The position numbers and the translations under genes were made by a program. DNA of 64,000 nt, from positions 310,001-374,000 of the forward strand of contig NZ_JACCBY010000001.1 of the NCBI RefSeq assembly GCF_013409985.1, written 5' to 3'. This DNA is from Sphingomonas melonis. Its GTDB lineage: Bacteria > Pseudomonadota > Alphaproteobacteria > Sphingomonadales > Sphingomonadaceae. This document shows, piece after piece, positions 18,278 to 27,523 of this stretch (its first letter is position 1; every line of letters starts with the position of its first letter). Below the pieces are notes generated by a model that saw nothing but the letters and a program-made list of their open reading frames with translations, ran no database searches and was not told the DNA's origin.

Positions 18278-19309
18278 TCAGCCTGATTCGGCCGATCCGG
18301 GTGAACGACGCGCCGGTGCGGCGCGGAATCGCCAGCTCTCGCCGTGCGGGGAGACGACCACTCCCGCCTGCGTCGCCCGCCGGCCGGAACCGAGCGCGTC
18401 GAGCAACGCCTCGATATTCGCCGAGTCGCTCCACTTGGGCGCGGTCAGCGCGGCGGCCTCGACCACCAGGCCGATCGCGCGGCGGGCGAGTCGGCGGACG
18501 AGTTCGCGCGGCAGCCCGGCCATGTCGATGCGCACGGTCGCACCGTCGACCACCGCGCGGCTCGACCACAGCCACTCGACGATCGCGCGCACGTCGCCGT
18601 CCGCCTCGGCCAAAGCGGCGGCGGCACGGGCAAGCTGCGGCGTGCCGAGCCATTCATTGTCGTCGAGCAGGCGGCGGAAGCGGGTGCGGTCGTGCGCCGG
18701 ATCGGTGTTGGAGGGATCGTCGACGAACGGCGCCTCGGCGCGGCGGACGATCGCGCGCAATTCGGCACGGCGCCATTCGAGCAGCGGCCGGACCACCGTC
18801 GCATCGTCGATCGTCGCGCGCGGGCGCACCCCGGCGAGCCCGGCGATCCCGGAGCCGCGCGCCGCGCGCATCAGGAAGGTCTCGGCCTGATCGTCGGCAT
18901 GGTGCGCGGTGGCGATCGCCTCGGCGCCGATGCGCCGTGCCTGGTCGGCAAGCAACTGGTAGCGCACCTGCCGCGCCGCCGCCTGGATGCTGGCGCCGGT
19001 GATCGGTTCGGCGGGCAGCAGCGTCGCATGCGGCACGTGGAGCAGCGCGCAATGGTTCGCCACCATCATGGCCTCGTCCGCCGCGGCGGGGCGCAGGCGG
19101 TGATCGACCGTCGCCACCTGGATGCGGCCGGGAAAGGTCGCCGCGGCCAGCGTCAGCATCGCCATCGAATCGGGGCCGCCCGATACGGCAAGCAGGATCG
19201 GTCCGCGCGGCTCGGCCCCGAGCGCGCGGTTCAGGTCGTGATGGAACCGCTCCGCCGCGACGGCGAAGGGGTCACTTACACTTGGCGGCGGTACGGCCCT
19301 TCTGGACAT
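18278..19309 (-). CDS. tilS: tRNA(Ile)-lysidine synthetase
   Basis: A 343-residue N-type ATP pyrophosphatase that adds lysine to C34 of tRNA(Ile)CAU so it reads AUA. The PP-loop motif [12 protein letters not shown] is at about residue 41. It is followed by VDHRLRP and [24 protein letters not shown], the canonical TilS signature. The C-terminal part is short, as in alphaproteobacterial TilS. The ATG at 19309 overlaps the end of cpoB by 38 bases; in-frame valines downstream are GTA, not GTG, so no shorter valid start avoids the overlap. It is coupled with cpoB and followed by ftsH. Confidence 0.94.
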   Translation of the reverse strand: MSRRAVPPPSVSDPFAVAAERFHHDLNRALGAEPRGPILLAVSGGPDSMAMLTLAAATFPGRIQVATVDHRLRPAAADEAMMVANHCALLHVPHATLLPAEPITGASIQAAARQVRYQLLADQARRIGAEAIATAHHADDQAETFLMRAARGSGIAGLAGVRPRATIDDATVVRPLLEWRRAELRAIVRRAEAPFVDDPSNTDPAHDRTRFRRLLDDNEWLGTPQLARAAAALAEADGDVRAIVEWLWSSRAVVDGATVRIDMAGLPRELVRRLARRAIGLVVEAAALTAPKWSDSANIEALLDALGSGRRATQAGVVVSPHGESWRFRAAPARRSPGSAESG

Positions 19310-20210
19310 CGGCCTTCATGCTCGAAGAAATCTTGGTGCCGTAAACGTCGGTCAATTCGCCATAGACCTTGCATGCGTCGGCCGGCTTGTTGAGCTTCAT
19401 CAGCGCCTGGGCGAGATAATAGAGGCTGTCGGGGGCGCGTTCGCCGTCCGGCATCTTCTTGTAATTGTCGTAGAAGGCCATCGAGGCGAGGCTCGGCTTG
19501 CCTTCGTCGAGATAGGCGCGGCCGAGCAGGTTCTGCGCCCAGCTGGCGCGGCGGTGCTTGGGATAGTCGGCCACCACCTTCTTGAGCTGCGCCTCGGCCT
19601 GCGGATATTGCTTCGCCGCCCACAGCCGATAGCCGTAGAGATATTCGTCCTCGGGCGTGTCGCCGGTATTGGGCTTTTCGACCTTGGCGCCGGCCACCGC
19701 GGCGGCGGAGGGGGCGGTGTCGCCGGCCGCCGCCGCCGAGACGGGCGTGGTCTTCGCCGGCGTGCCGCCGGGGCGCGATGCCGCATCGTCGCTGCCGCCG
19801 AGCGGCGCCGAGGCGGGCGTGGCGGCGAGCGCCGGCGTCGTCGCCAGCGACTTGAGCTGCGCGTCGTTGCTGCGCTTGTAGGCGTCGAACTGATCCTGGA
19901 GCTGGCGCAGCTTGAAGCCGGTCTGCTCGATCTGGTCGGTCATCGACGCCATCTGCTGCTCGAGCGCGGTGACGCGGCCGGTCAGGTCGGCGACCGCGCT
20001 GGTCGCCGGCGTGCCGCCGGCCTGCTGCGGCGCATCGGGGCGGGTGATCTCGGGCTGGAGATACTGGCCGGCGCCGCCGGGGAACACCTTGCGCTGGACC
20101 GCGCGCATCTCGCTCTCGAGCTTGCCGACGCGGCCTTCGACATTGCTCTGCGCCGCGGCGGCGACCGGCATCAGAGACGAGGCGGCGAGCGCCCAGATGA
20201 TCGTACGCAT
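19272..20210 (-). CDS. cpoB: Cell division coordinator CpoB/YbgF-like periplasmic TPR protein
   Basis: A 312-residue periplasmic protein with a signal peptide (MRTIIWALAASSLMPVAAAAQ). Two heptad-rich stretches (about 25-45 and 80-118) are predicted coiled coils, the trimerisation part of YbgF. An Ala/Pro/Thr-rich linker leads to three C-terminal TPR-like repeats (EDEYLYGYRLWAAKQYPQAE, HRRASWAQNLLGRAYLDEG, APDSLYYLAQALMKLNKPAD). CpoB links the Tol-Pal system to PBP1B at the septum. It is usually next to pal; here it sits between a RodZ-like gene and tilS, whose start overlaps its stop. Confidence 0.88.
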   Translation of the reverse strand: MRTIIWALAASSLMPVAAAAQSNVEGRVGKLESEMRAVQRKVFPGGAGQYLQPEITRPDAPQQAGGTPATSAVADLTGRVTALEQQMASMTDQIEQTGFKLRQLQDQFDAYKRSNDAQLKSLATTPALAATPASAPLGGSDDAASRPGGTPAKTTPVSAAAAGDTAPSAAAVAGAKVEKPNTGDTPEDEYLYGYRLWAAKQYPQAEAQLKKVVADYPKHRRASWAQNLLGRAYLDEGKPSLASMAFYDNYKKMPDGERAPDSLYYLAQALMKLNKPADACKVYGELTDVYGTKISSSMKADVQKGRTAAKCK

Positions 20211-20285
20211 AATCTTGGCACCCCCCGGCGCGGCATGGGTCAACGTCATGCCGTCATAGCTGCATCCGGCCACCTGTCGCCAGCC

Positions 20286-21263
20286 TTAAGGCGCGAAAGA
20301 ATTGCCTGTCGTCGTCGACTCTTGCGGCACGATGCGGTCGGCGCCGGCGGTGGCGCCGGCGTCGCTGCGCCGCGCTGCCGGGTCGCGGCGCGCATTGGTG
20401 CTGCGCGTCGGCGGACCCGCGGGGGTCGGACCCGCGGGGGTCGGACCGGCGCCGGGCTGACCGTCGGCGGGCTGGCCGGCGAGGCGCAGCGCGATCGCCG
20501 AGCCGCTCACCGCGACGTCCTTGATCGGCCGCGACCCGTCGCCGAGCGGCGGGATCGCCGAGCCGTTCAGCGTCACCGCCAGCTTGTCGGGGCGACCGAC
20601 GTTGATCATCGGGTCCTTGGCGGCGGCCGGCACCTCGAAGCGGTCGCCCGGCTTCATCGTGCCCTCGAACAGCTTCTTGTTGTCCGCGTCATAGACCCGC
20701 AGCCACACCGTATCGGTGGCGGTCAGCACCACCTGCCCGCCGGTCGGGATCGCCGGGGAGGGCGCGGCGGCCGGCTGCGGCGCGACCTGCTGCGTGGTGA
20801 CGTCGTCGCTCGCGGCGGTCTTGGTGCCGGCATGCTGCTGGAAGACGCTGCTGCCATACCAGAGCGCGACGAGGATCAGCACCGCGAGCGCGACGCCGAT
20901 GCCGATCGCCGCGATGCCGCGCGAGGGCACACGTGCCGGATCGGCGGTGACATAGGGGACATATTCGGGCTGGCGCGGCCCGAGCCGGTCGAGCTCGCGG
21001 CGCACCTCCTGCGCGATCGACACCTCGTCGGCGTCGACGGCACGGGCATAGGCCTTGGAAAAGCCCATCGCATAGGTCGGCGACGGCAACAGGCCGTAGT
21101 CGCCGGTCTCGAGCGCTTCCAGATGGCGTTGCGGCACGCGGGTCCGCGCAGCGACTTCGGCCAGGCTCAGCCCCCTGATCTCCCGCGCTTGGCGCAACCG
21201 TTCACCCGGACGGGCCGGGGCAACGGGGGTCGGGTTCGGCTGGCCGGGATCGACCTCGTCCAT
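20286..21263 (-). CDS. RodZ-like helix-turn-helix membrane protein (HTH_25-TM-DUF4115)
   Basis: A 325-residue bitopic protein. Residues ~22-90 form a Cro-type HTH (LRQAREIRGLSLAEVAARTRVPQRHLEALE), followed by YAMGFSKAYARAV. One transmembrane helix lies at ~113-135. The periplasmic part has a DUF4115 domain (VWLRVYDADNKKLFEGTMKPGDRF, GRPDKLAVTLNG) and a Pro/Thr/Gly tail with repeated PTPAGP units. This is the RodZ layout; RodZ anchors MreB and sets rod shape. Start ATG 21263 (MDEVDPGQP). It lies upstream of cpoB by 75 bases, suggesting a shared envelope/division operon. Confidence 0.87.
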   Translation of the reverse strand: MDEVDPGQPNPTPVAPARPGERLRQAREIRGLSLAEVAARTRVPQRHLEALETGDYGLLPSPTYAMGFSKAYARAVDADEVSIAQEVRRELDRLGPRQPEYVPYVTADPARVPSRGIAAIGIGVALAVLILVALWYGSSVFQQHAGTKTAASDDVTTQQVAPQPAAAPSPAIPTGGQVVLTATDTVWLRVYDADNKKLFEGTMKPGDRFEVPAAAKDPMINVGRPDKLAVTLNGSAIPPLGDGSRPIKDVAVSGSAIALRLAGQPADGQPGAGPTPAGPTPAGPPTRSTNARRDPAARRSDAGATAGADRIVPQESTTTGNSFAP

Positions 21264-21361
21264 TCGTGTCTCCAAGGGAGGGCTGCGGATCGCTGACGCG
21301 CATGACATTCCCCGATGCCTTGTTGCAAGTCAACGCAGGGGCGGCCCGGTTCGACAGTCTT

Positions 21362-23635
21362 TCAGGCCAGATCAACGCCGCTGCGCAGCGCCCAGTCGGT
21401 CAGCGCGCCGCGCATGTCGCGCGGCGGCCGCGCGATCAGCTCGGCGACGAAGCCCCGTACGGCGGCATGATCGAGGCTGCGGACCATCGCCTTGATCGGC
21501 CCGACCGCCGCCGGGGTGATCGACAGGCGATCAATTCCCAATCCGATCAAGGCCATCGCCTCGACCGGCCGGCCGCCCATCTCGCCGCACACGCCAAGGT
21601 CGACGCCCGCCTCGCGGCACGGCGCGATCACCCGCGCCAGGAAGCGCAGGATCGACGGGCTCAGCCAGTCATAGCGTTCGGCCAGCCGCGGGTTGGCGCG
21701 ATCGGCCGCAAATAAAAATTGCGTGAGGTCGTTGGTACCGACCGACAGGAAGTCGATATCGGGCAGCAACAGGTCGAGCTGCTCGGCGAGCGCGGGCACT
21801 TCGAGCATCGCGCCGTAGCGGATCGCCGTCGGCGGCCGGCGGCCGCGCGCGTCGAGCCAGACCCGCTGCGCTTCGAACAAGGCCTTGGCCTCGGCGAATT
21901 CCCACGCCTCCGACACCATCGGGAACATGACGTTGAGCGTGCGGCCCGCCGCGGCCTCGATCAGCGCGCGCGCCTGCACCTTCATCAGGCCGTCGCGATC
22001 GAGCGCGAGCCGCAGCGCGCGCCAGCCCATCGCCGGATTCTCCTCGTCGACATCCTCCTTGTTGAGATAGGGCAAGGCCTTGTCGCCGCCGATATCGACG
22101 GTGCGGAAGATCACCGGCCGCTCCCCCGCCGCGTCGAGCACCTCGCGGTAGAGCCGCTGCTGGCGCTCGCGCTGCGGCAGCGTTGCCGAGACGAGGAACT
22201 GGAATTCGGTGCGGAACAGGCCGATGCCGTCGGCACCGGTGACGTCGAGCGCGGCGACATCGTCACGCAGCCCGGCGTTGACCATCAGCGTGACGCGGTG
22301 GCCGTCGCGGGTCACCGGCGGCACGTCGCGCAGCGCGGCAAAGGCGGCCTTGCGTTTCTGGCGCATCGCGAGCTTGGCTTCGAACGCCTCCTCCATCGCC
22401 GCCGACGGGCGGACGAAGACATTGCCGGCGACCGAATCGAGCAGCAGCAGGTCGCCCTCGGCGATCAGCCGGCGAACGTCGCGGACGCGCCCTAGCACCG
22501 GCACGCCCATCGCGCGCGCGACGATCGTCACATGCGCGGTGAGCGACCCTTCTTCCAGGATGACGCCCTTCAGCCGGCGCTTGTCATATTCGAGCAGTTC
22601 GGCAGGACCGAGATTGCGCGCGATCAGGATCGTGTCCTGCCGCAGCCCCATCTGCGCCGCGGTGCCCATCTGGCCCGAGACGATGCGCAGCAGCCGGTTG
22701 GCGAGATCCTCCAGATCGTGCATCCGGTCGGCGAGCAGCGGATCGTCGATCTGGCGCATGCGCTGGCGGGTGCGCTGCTGGACGCGCTCGATCGCGGCTT
22801 CGGCGGTCAGGCCCGAATCGATCGCCTCGTTGATCCGCCGCGCCCAGCCTTCGTCATAGGCGAACATCTTGTAGGTCTGCAGGACCTCCTCATGCTCGCC
22901 GCCGACGCCGAATTCCGCCTCGCGCGTCATCCGGTCGATCTGCTCGCGCATCTTGTCGAACGCGGCATAGACGCGGTGGCGCTCGGCGTCGGTATCCTCG
23001 GCGACGGTATGTTCGACGACGATGCGCGGCTGGTGGAAGACGGCGTGGCCCGACGCCATGCCCTCGACCAGCTTCTGCCCCGGCAGGCGCACCGCCGCGG
23101 TCGACTGCGGCCGGTCGCTGCCGCTCGTCGCGCTGTCGATCAGCCCGGCATTGGCGATCATCTCCGACAGCACCATCGCGACGGTCTGCAACGCCTCGAT
23201 CTCGACGTCCTGGTACTTGCGCTGCTCGCTGTGCTGGACGGCGAGCACGCCGACCGCGCGCTCGCGGCGGATGATCGGCACGCCGGCGAAGCTGTGATAG
23301 CGTTCCTCGCCGGTCTCGGGCTTGTAGGCGAAATCGGGGTGGCTCGCCGCCTCGTCGAGGTTGAGCACCTCGACATCCTCGGCGATCGAGCCGACCAGTC
23401 CCTCGCCCAGCGCGAGCTTGGTGACGTGCACCGCCGCCTGATCGAGCCCGCGCGTCGCGAACAGTTCGAGCACGCCCTCGCGCAGCAGATAGATCGAGCA
23501 GACCTCGCTATCCATCGCCTCGGCGATGATGCCGACCACCGCGTTGAGCTTGGCCTGCGCCGGGTTGCGGCCCGCCATCACGTCGTGAAGGCGGGTCAGG
23601 ATCTCGCGGGCGGATGCGGCGGCCGATGTGGGCAT
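21362..23635 (-). CDS. ptsP: Phosphoenolpyruvate-protein phosphotransferase PtsP (EI-Ntr)
   Basis: A 757-residue first enzyme of the nitrogen phosphotransferase relay, taking phosphate from PEP to NPr. Domains in order: GAF sensor (~20-160, with EVCSIYLLREGVLELFATRG), PEP-utiliser N-domain (~165-290), the swivelling phospho-His domain with GSLTAHVTIVARAMGVPVLG (His about 367), and the C-terminal PEP-binding barrel (GLFRTEFQFL, RTVDIGGDKALPYL, DFLSVGTNDLTQFLFAADR, VCGEMGG). A GAF-less EI would be sugar-specific; the GAF points to regulation by nitrogen status. Start ATG 23635 (MPTSAAASARE). It is a single gene here, with no ptsN or ptsO nearby. Confidence 0.95.
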   Translation of the reverse strand: MPTSAAASAREILTRLHDVMAGRNPAQAKLNAVVGIIAEAMDSEVCSIYLLREGVLELFATRGLDQAAVHVTKLALGEGLVGSIAEDVEVLNLDEAASHPDFAYKPETGEERYHSFAGVPIIRRERAVGVLAVQHSEQRKYQDVEIEALQTVAMVLSEMIANAGLIDSATSGSDRPQSTAAVRLPGQKLVEGMASGHAVFHQPRIVVEHTVAEDTDAERHRVYAAFDKMREQIDRMTREAEFGVGGEHEEVLQTYKMFAYDEGWARRINEAIDSGLTAEAAIERVQQRTRQRMRQIDDPLLADRMHDLEDLANRLLRIVSGQMGTAAQMGLRQDTILIARNLGPAELLEYDKRRLKGVILEEGSLTAHVTIVARAMGVPVLGRVRDVRRLIAEGDLLLLDSVAGNVFVRPSAAMEEAFEAKLAMRQKRKAAFAALRDVPPVTRDGHRVTLMVNAGLRDDVAALDVTGADGIGLFRTEFQFLVSATLPQRERQQRLYREVLDAAGERPVIFRTVDIGGDKALPYLNKEDVDEENPAMGWRALRLALDRDGLMKVQARALIEAAAGRTLNVMFPMVSEAWEFAEAKALFEAQRVWLDARGRRPPTAIRYGAMLEVPALAEQLDLLLPDIDFLSVGTNDLTQFLFAADRANPRLAERYDWLSPSILRFLARVIAPCREAGVDLGVCGEMGGRPVEAMALIGLGIDRLSITPAAVGPIKAMVRSLDHAAVRGFVAELIARPPRDMRGALTDWALRSGVDLA

Positions 23636-23738
23636 GGCAGCAGGGCTAACAGATGCCGGGGCAGGGTGCCATGCACCATTCGTCGGGGGTGGCGTCTGGC
23701 CGGCATGTCCCGATGCGCGACCGATGCCCCGCATACCC

Positions 23739-23845
23739 CGTCACCCCGGACCTGTTCCGGGGTCCACCCCGCGGCCAGGAGAAAGGCTTGAGGGGATACC
23801 GGCCCCCTGCTGCCCGGTGGCCCCCGGAACGAGTCCGGGGTGACG
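23739..23845. repeat. Intergenic repeat family C, copy 1
   Basis: It opens CGTCACCCCGGACCTGTTCCGG and closes CGGAACGAGTCCGGGGTGACG, both ends being hairpins and mutually inverted. It shares the gene-free stretch 23636-24056 with a family D copy. No gene is seen there. Confidence 0.75.
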
Positions 23846-23920
23846 GGGCGCGCGGCGCCCGGCCCCGAGCCTCACAAGTCGCCGGTGCGTTCGATGGCGG
23901 CCGGGGGGTACTTATATCAA

Positions 23921-24052
23921 TTCCTCCCCCGCCAGGGGGAGGTGGCAGGCCGAAGGTCTGACGGAGGGGGAGGATACGGCGAACGCGGTCGATTGCGGCG
24001 ACGCCCCCTCCACCAGCTTCGCTGGCCCCCCCCTAAAGCGAGGGAGGAATTG
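23921..24052. repeat. Intergenic repeat family D, copy 1
   Basis: The left part reads TTCCTCCCCCGCCAGGGGGA, then a small hairpin, then TGACGGAGGGGGAGGA. After an approximately 30-base centre the right part runs GCCCCCTCCACCAGC to GCGAGGGAGGAATT. It abuts the end of murA. Confidence 0.75.
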
Positions 24053-24056
24053 GGCC

Positions 24057-25340
24057 TCACCCGTCGCTCGCGCGCTCGATGTCGGCGCCGACGGCGGACA
24101 GCTTCTCTTCCAGCCGCTCGTAGCCGCGGTCGAGGTGGTAGACCCGCGCGACCGACGTCTCGCCCTCGGCGGCGAGGCCGGCGAGGATCAGGCTCATCGA
24201 GGCGCGCAGGTCGGTCGCCATCACCGGCGCGCCGACCAGCTTGTCGACGCCCTTCACCACCGCGGTGCGGCCGTGGACCTGGATGTCCGCGCCCATCCGC
24301 GCCAGCTCGGGCACGTGCATGTAGCGGTTCTCGAAGATCGTCTCGGTCAGCACGCTGGCGCCCGACGCCTTGCACAGCATCGCCATGAACTGCGCCTGCA
24401 TGTCGGTGGCGAAGCCGGGATAGGGCGCGGTCGATAGGGTGATCGGGCCGAGCGGCGCATTCGCCTCGACCGACACGCCGTCGCGCGTCTCGGTCACCGT
24501 CACGCCCGCCTCGCGCAGCGCGTCGATCGTCGCCTGCATGTCGGCGGCATTGGCGCCGAGCAGGTCGAGCGAGCCGCCGGTGATCGCCGCCGCGCAGGCA
24601 TAGCTGCCCGCCTCGATCCGGTCGGGCATCACCGCATAGGTGGCGCCGTGCAGGCGATCGACGCCCTCGATCTCCAGCGTCTCGGTGCCGATCCCCTGGA
24701 TGCGCGCGCCCATCGCAACCAGGCAGTTGCACAGGTCGACGATCTCGGGCTCGCGCGCCGCATTCTCGATCACGCTGCTGCCCTTGGCGAGCACCGCGGC
24801 CATCACGACATTCTCGGTCGCGCCGACCGAGACCACCGGGAAGCGATAGCGGCCACCGGCAAGCCGTCCGCCCGGCGCGGTCGCCTTGACATAGCCCGCC
24901 GCCATCTCGAGCTCGGCGCCGATCGCCTCGAGCGCCTTGAGGTGGAGGTCGATCGGCCGGTTGCCGATCGCGCAGCCGCCGGGCAGCGACACCGTCGCCT
25001 CGCCGGCGCGGGCGAGCACCGGGCCGAGCACCAGGATCGACGCGCGCATCTTGCGGACGATGTCATAGGGCGCTTCGGTCGAGGTGAGCTTGCCGGCGCG
25101 GATCGTCATCACCCGGCCGAAATCCTCCGGCCGCGTTCCCTCGATGCGGGTCGAGGCACCCAATTGGTTGAGCAGATGGCCGAAGCCGTCGACGTCGGCG
25201 AGCCGCGGCAGGTTGCGCAGCGTCAGCGGTTCGTCGGTGAGCAGGGCGCAGGGCATCAGCGTCAGCGCGGCGTTCTTGGCGCCCGAGATACGAAGGCGGC
25301 CCGACAGGCGGTTGCCGCCGCGAATGAGGATACGGTCCAT
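24057..25340 (-). CDS. murA: UDP-N-acetylglucosamine 1-carboxyvinyltransferase
   Basis: A 427-residue enzyme for the first committed step of peptidoglycan synthesis: transfer of enolpyruvate from PEP to UDP-GlcNAc. It opens [20 protein letters not shown] with the AKNAAL motif. The active-site cysteine sits in [14 protein letters not shown] at residue 123, so it should be fosfomycin-sensitive by family rule. Later motifs include [14 protein letters not shown] and [12 protein letters not shown]. It is monocistronic and divergent from a Crp/Fnr gene across 167 bases. Confidence 0.97.
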   Translation of the reverse strand: MDRILIRGGNRLSGRLRISGAKNAALTLMPCALLTDEPLTLRNLPRLADVDGFGHLLNQLGASTRIEGTRPEDFGRVMTIRAGKLTSTEAPYDIVRKMRASILVLGPVLARAGEATVSLPGGCAIGNRPIDLHLKALEAIGAELEMAAGYVKATAPGGRLAGGRYRFPVVSVGATENVVMAAVLAKGSSVIENAAREPEIVDLCNCLVAMGARIQGIGTETLEIEGVDRLHGATYAVMPDRIEAGSYACAAAITGGSLDLLGANAADMQATIDALREAGVTVTETRDGVSVEANAPLGPITLSTAPYPGFATDMQAQFMAMLCKASGASVLTETIFENRYMHVPELARMGADIQVHGRTAVVKGVDKLVGAPVMATDLRASMSLILAGLAAEGETSVARVYHLDRGYERLEEKLSAVGADIERASDG

Positions 25341-25435
25341 CCCCGTCGTCTAACGCGACGCCGCGCCCGCGCAAGACGGGAATGGGCGGTTGAGGGGGTA
25401 AGACCGATCACTCTAACAAACTTTAACCCTGCTTG

Positions 25436-25449
25436 TTGATTGATTTTAA
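25436..25449. promoter_or_regulatory. Partial FNR/FixK-like site in an AT-rich divergent promoter region
   Basis: TTGAT-TGAT-TTTAA matches the left half of the FNR-type box (TTGAT-N4-ATCAA) exactly and 3 of 5 bases of the right half. It lies in an AT-rich patch (25410-25490) about 60 bases before the Crp/Fnr-family gene, so autoregulation is possible. Confidence 0.25.
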
Positions 25450-25507
25450 TGCGCCTTCGTCGGAGGCATGCGTAACTCAATTCAATTAATTGGGGGAATT
25501 CAACAGC

Positions 25508-26254
25508 GTGACGACCAGTTGCCTCGCCGAGAGACTCGGCGAACTGATCGACCTGTCGGAGAACGAAAAGGCGGCCCTCGACAGCCTTGAACAGCGCGAG
25601 CGGACGCTGCGCCGCGGCGTCGTGCTGCTGCGTGAACACGACAAGTCGCCCGAATTGTTCGTGGTCAAACGCGGCACGATGATGAGCTACGTCATCCTGC
25701 CCGACGGCAGCCGCCAGATCCTGCGCTTCCTGTTCCGCGGCGACATGGTCGCGATGGCGGGGCTGGTCTATCGCAACTCGCCCGAGACGGTGATCGCGCT
25801 GACCGAATGCGCGGTCGCACCGGTCGAGCGGGCCGCGGTCGGCGCGATCGCCGCCGATCATCCCCGCCTCGCCGCGCTGCTGATCGCGGTCGATCAGATC
25901 GAACGCGTCGCGCTGACCGACCGGCTTGCCGGGCTCGGCCGCACCTCGGCCAAGGCGCGCGTCGCGGCGCTGCTGATCGACATCCGCAACCGGCTGCGGG
26001 TCGTCGACGGCACCTCCGGCGACACCTTCCAGCTCGGGCTGACGCAGGAGGAGATCGGCGACGCCACCGGGCTGACCGCGGTGCACGTCAACCGCATGCT
26101 GCGGCAGTTGCAGGACGACGGGCTCATCGCGCGTGACGGCGGCCGCATGACCTTCGTCAACGAGGCGGCGCTGATCCGCACCGCGCATCACACCGCCCGC
26201 GACACGGCGCGCGCGGCCGGCCTCGATCTCAGCTGGTTGCCGCCGGCGCGCTGA
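25508..26254 (+). CDS. Crp/Fnr-family transcriptional regulator
   Basis: A 248-residue regulator. Residues ~25-125 form a cyclic-nucleotide-binding-fold beta roll (LFVVKRGTMMSYVILPDGSRQILRFLFRGDMVAM). A dimerisation helix follows, then a winged HTH (about 165-225) with LTQEEIGDATGLTAVHVNRMLRQL. It has no Fnr-type N-terminal cysteine cluster and lacks a clear cAMP-binding RxS motif, so the signal is unknown. I chose GTG 25508, about 9 bases after a GGGGGAA ribosome site; an in-frame TTG at 25490 is the alternative. The upstream region is unusually AT-rich. A bidirectional stem-loop follows. Confidence 0.88.
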   Translation: MTTSCLAERLGELIDLSENEKAALDSLEQRERTLRRGVVLLREHDKSPELFVVKRGTMMSYVILPDGSRQILRFLFRGDMVAMAGLVYRNSPETVIALTECAVAPVERAAVGAIAADHPRLAALLIAVDQIERVALTDRLAGLGRTSAKARVAALLIDIRNRLRVVDGTSGDTFQLGLTQEEIGDATGLTAVHVNRMLRQLQDDGLIARDGGRMTFVNEAALIRTAHHTARDTARAAGLDLSWLPPAR

Positions 26255-26267
26255 TGCCGGCACGAAC

Positions 26268-26296
26268 GCCCGCCCCGGACCGCGGGCCGGGCGGGC
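26268..26296. terminator. Stem-loop between convergent Crp/Fnr and clpS genes
   Basis: GCCCGCCCCGG and CCGGGCGGGC pair over 10 bp with one bulged base around an 8-base loop. It lies 13 bases after the regulator stop and 16 bases from the clpS stop. Confidence 0.6.
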
Positions 26297-26312
26297 TCAG
26301 CGCCTCATCCCG

Positions 26313-26636
26313 TCACGCCTTTTCCAGCGTGCATTGCAGCGGATGCTGATTCTGGCGGGCGAAGTCGATGACCTGCCCGACCTTGGTCTCGGCGACCTCG
26401 TAGGAGAAGACGCCGCAGACCCCGACGCCCTTCTGGTGGACGTGGAGCATCACCCGCGTCGCCTCTTCCATATTCATCCGGAAGAAGCGCTGCAGGCACA
26501 GCACGACGAACTCCATCGGCGTATAATCGTCGTTGAGCATCAACACGCGGTAGGGCGTCGGCTGCTTGGTCCGCGTGCGCGTCTTGGTGGCGAGGCCCGT
26601 GCCTTCGTCGGTCCCATCGTCGCGGCGTTCGGCCAT
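26313..26636 (-). CDS. clpS: ATP-dependent Clp protease adapter ClpS
   Basis: A 107-residue adapter that binds N-end-rule substrates and hands them to ClpAP. An acidic/Thr-rich N-terminal tail leads to the core: [17 protein letters not shown] (the [10 protein letters not shown] pocket motif), [14 protein letters not shown] and [11 protein letters not shown] chose ATG 26636 (MAERRDDGT), which has a GAAG 8 bases upstream; an in-frame ATG at 26657 adds 7 residues. It lies downstream of the phasin gene on the same strand, but a strong terminator separates them. clpA is not in the window. Confidence 0.93.
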   Translation of the reverse strand: MAERRDDGTDEGTGLATKTRTRTKQPTPYRVLMLNDDYTPMEFVVLCLQRFFRMNMEEATRVMLHVHQKGVGVCGVFSYEVAETKVGQVIDFARQNQHPLQCTLEKA

Positions 26637-26711
26637 CGTGATCGCTTCAACTGTCATGGTGATCGCAGAAATATGGCACGCCGGGCGTGAGGAGCAAGGG
26701 CCTGTGACAGG

Positions 26712-26741
26712 AAAAGGGCGACCGCATCGCTGCGGCCGCCC
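26712..26741 (-). terminator. Rho-independent terminator of the phasin gene
   Basis: On the minus strand GGGCGGCCGCA-GCGA-TGCGGTCGCCC forms an 11-bp stem (one G-T pair) followed by TTTT. It starts 24 bases after the phasin stop. Confidence 0.85.
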
Positions 26742-26765
26742 CCTCATCGCCCGTGGCGTGGCGGG

Positions 26766-27434
26766 TTATGCCGCGACCTTCAGCTTCTCGGCGGCGAGCG
26801 CGACGCGGTTCGACAGCGGCTGCACCACCTCGCCGGCGAGCTTCAGCACCGTCTCGGCGTTGTGCGAGCTGTGCTGGACCAGCGCGTCGAACGACGAGCG
26901 GACGTAATCCGAATGCAGCTTGAAGAATTCGGTCGGCGACTTGACCGATGCCAGCGTCTTGGCGATCGCGGTCGCCTCTTCGAACGACTTCTTGGCATAG
27001 GCCGCCGCGTCCTGGCCGAGCGTCTCGAAACCGCGCGCCGCGATCTTCGACGATTCGACGAGGGCCTCGATATTGCCCTTGCCGAATTCGGCGGCGTCCT
27101 GGAGCAGCTTCTGGCTCTTGTCGACGGCGCCCTTGGCGTGGTCGGTCGCGTCGTTGAACGCGGTCTGGGTCGTGGCGGTGACGTTCTCGATCGTTTCCAT
27201 GGTGGCTTCCTTCGCTGCGGGTGGGACAATCGGCGCGACCGCTTCGATTTCGGCAGGCGCGACGGGGAGAGGTGCGGCCACCGGCTCGGAGGCGTGCACC
27301 GGTGCCGGCTTCCTGCCGGTCGGCTTGGGTTTGGAACGCTGGAGCGGCGTCAGCGCGGCACCTTCATCGGCGCGCGCAGCACCCGCGCGCCGCTTGGCGG
27401 GCGGGGTCGGCGACTTCGGGACGGGCTCGTCCAT
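26766..27434 (-). CDS. phaP: Phasin (PHA granule-associated protein)
   Basis: A 222-residue protein. The first ~75 residues are Pro/Ala/Lys-rich and disordered-looking, somewhat like the basic tails of PhaF-type phasins. The remaining ~145 residues (METIENVTATTQTAFNDATD onward) are an amphipathic helical phasin_2 domain, with FETLGQDAAAYAKKSFEEA and SPTEFFKLHSDYVRSSFDALVQ. Phasins coat PHA granules and set their number and size. ATG 27434 has AGGA 5 bases upstream. It is the next gene after phaC on the same strand. Its upstream region carries two inverted TGC-rich sites, consistent with PhaR control. Confidence 0.9.
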   Translation of the reverse strand: MDEPVPKSPTPPAKRRAGAARADEGAALTPLQRSKPKPTGRKPAPVHASEPVAAPLPVAPAEIEAVAPIVPPAAKEATMETIENVTATTQTAFNDATDHAKGAVDKSQKLLQDAAEFGKGNIEALVESSKIAARGFETLGQDAAAYAKKSFEEATAIAKTLASVKSPTEFFKLHSDYVRSSFDALVQHSSHNAETVLKLAGEVVQPLSNRVALAAEKLKVAA

Positions 27435-27453
27435 CGATCCTACTCCAGCTATT

Positions 27454-27516
27454 ATGCTGCAACGCACAATAGCCGATTTACCGGGCCGCTTCAACAACTT
27501 TGGTGCAGTGCAGCAT
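27454..27516. promoter_or_regulatory. Pair of inverted TGC-rich sites upstream of phaP (PhaR-box-like)
   Basis: ATGCTGCAACGCACAAT on the plus strand (27454-27470) and ATGCTGCACTGCACCAA on the minus strand (27500-27516) match at 13 of 17 positions and face each other. Both contain CTGC-N3-GCAC, close to the CTGC-N3/4-GCAG type reported for alphaproteobacterial PhaR. They lie 20 to 82 bases before the phaP start codon, where a repressor would act. PhaR itself is not in the window. Confidence 0.5.
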
Positions 27517-27523
27517 GATAGCG

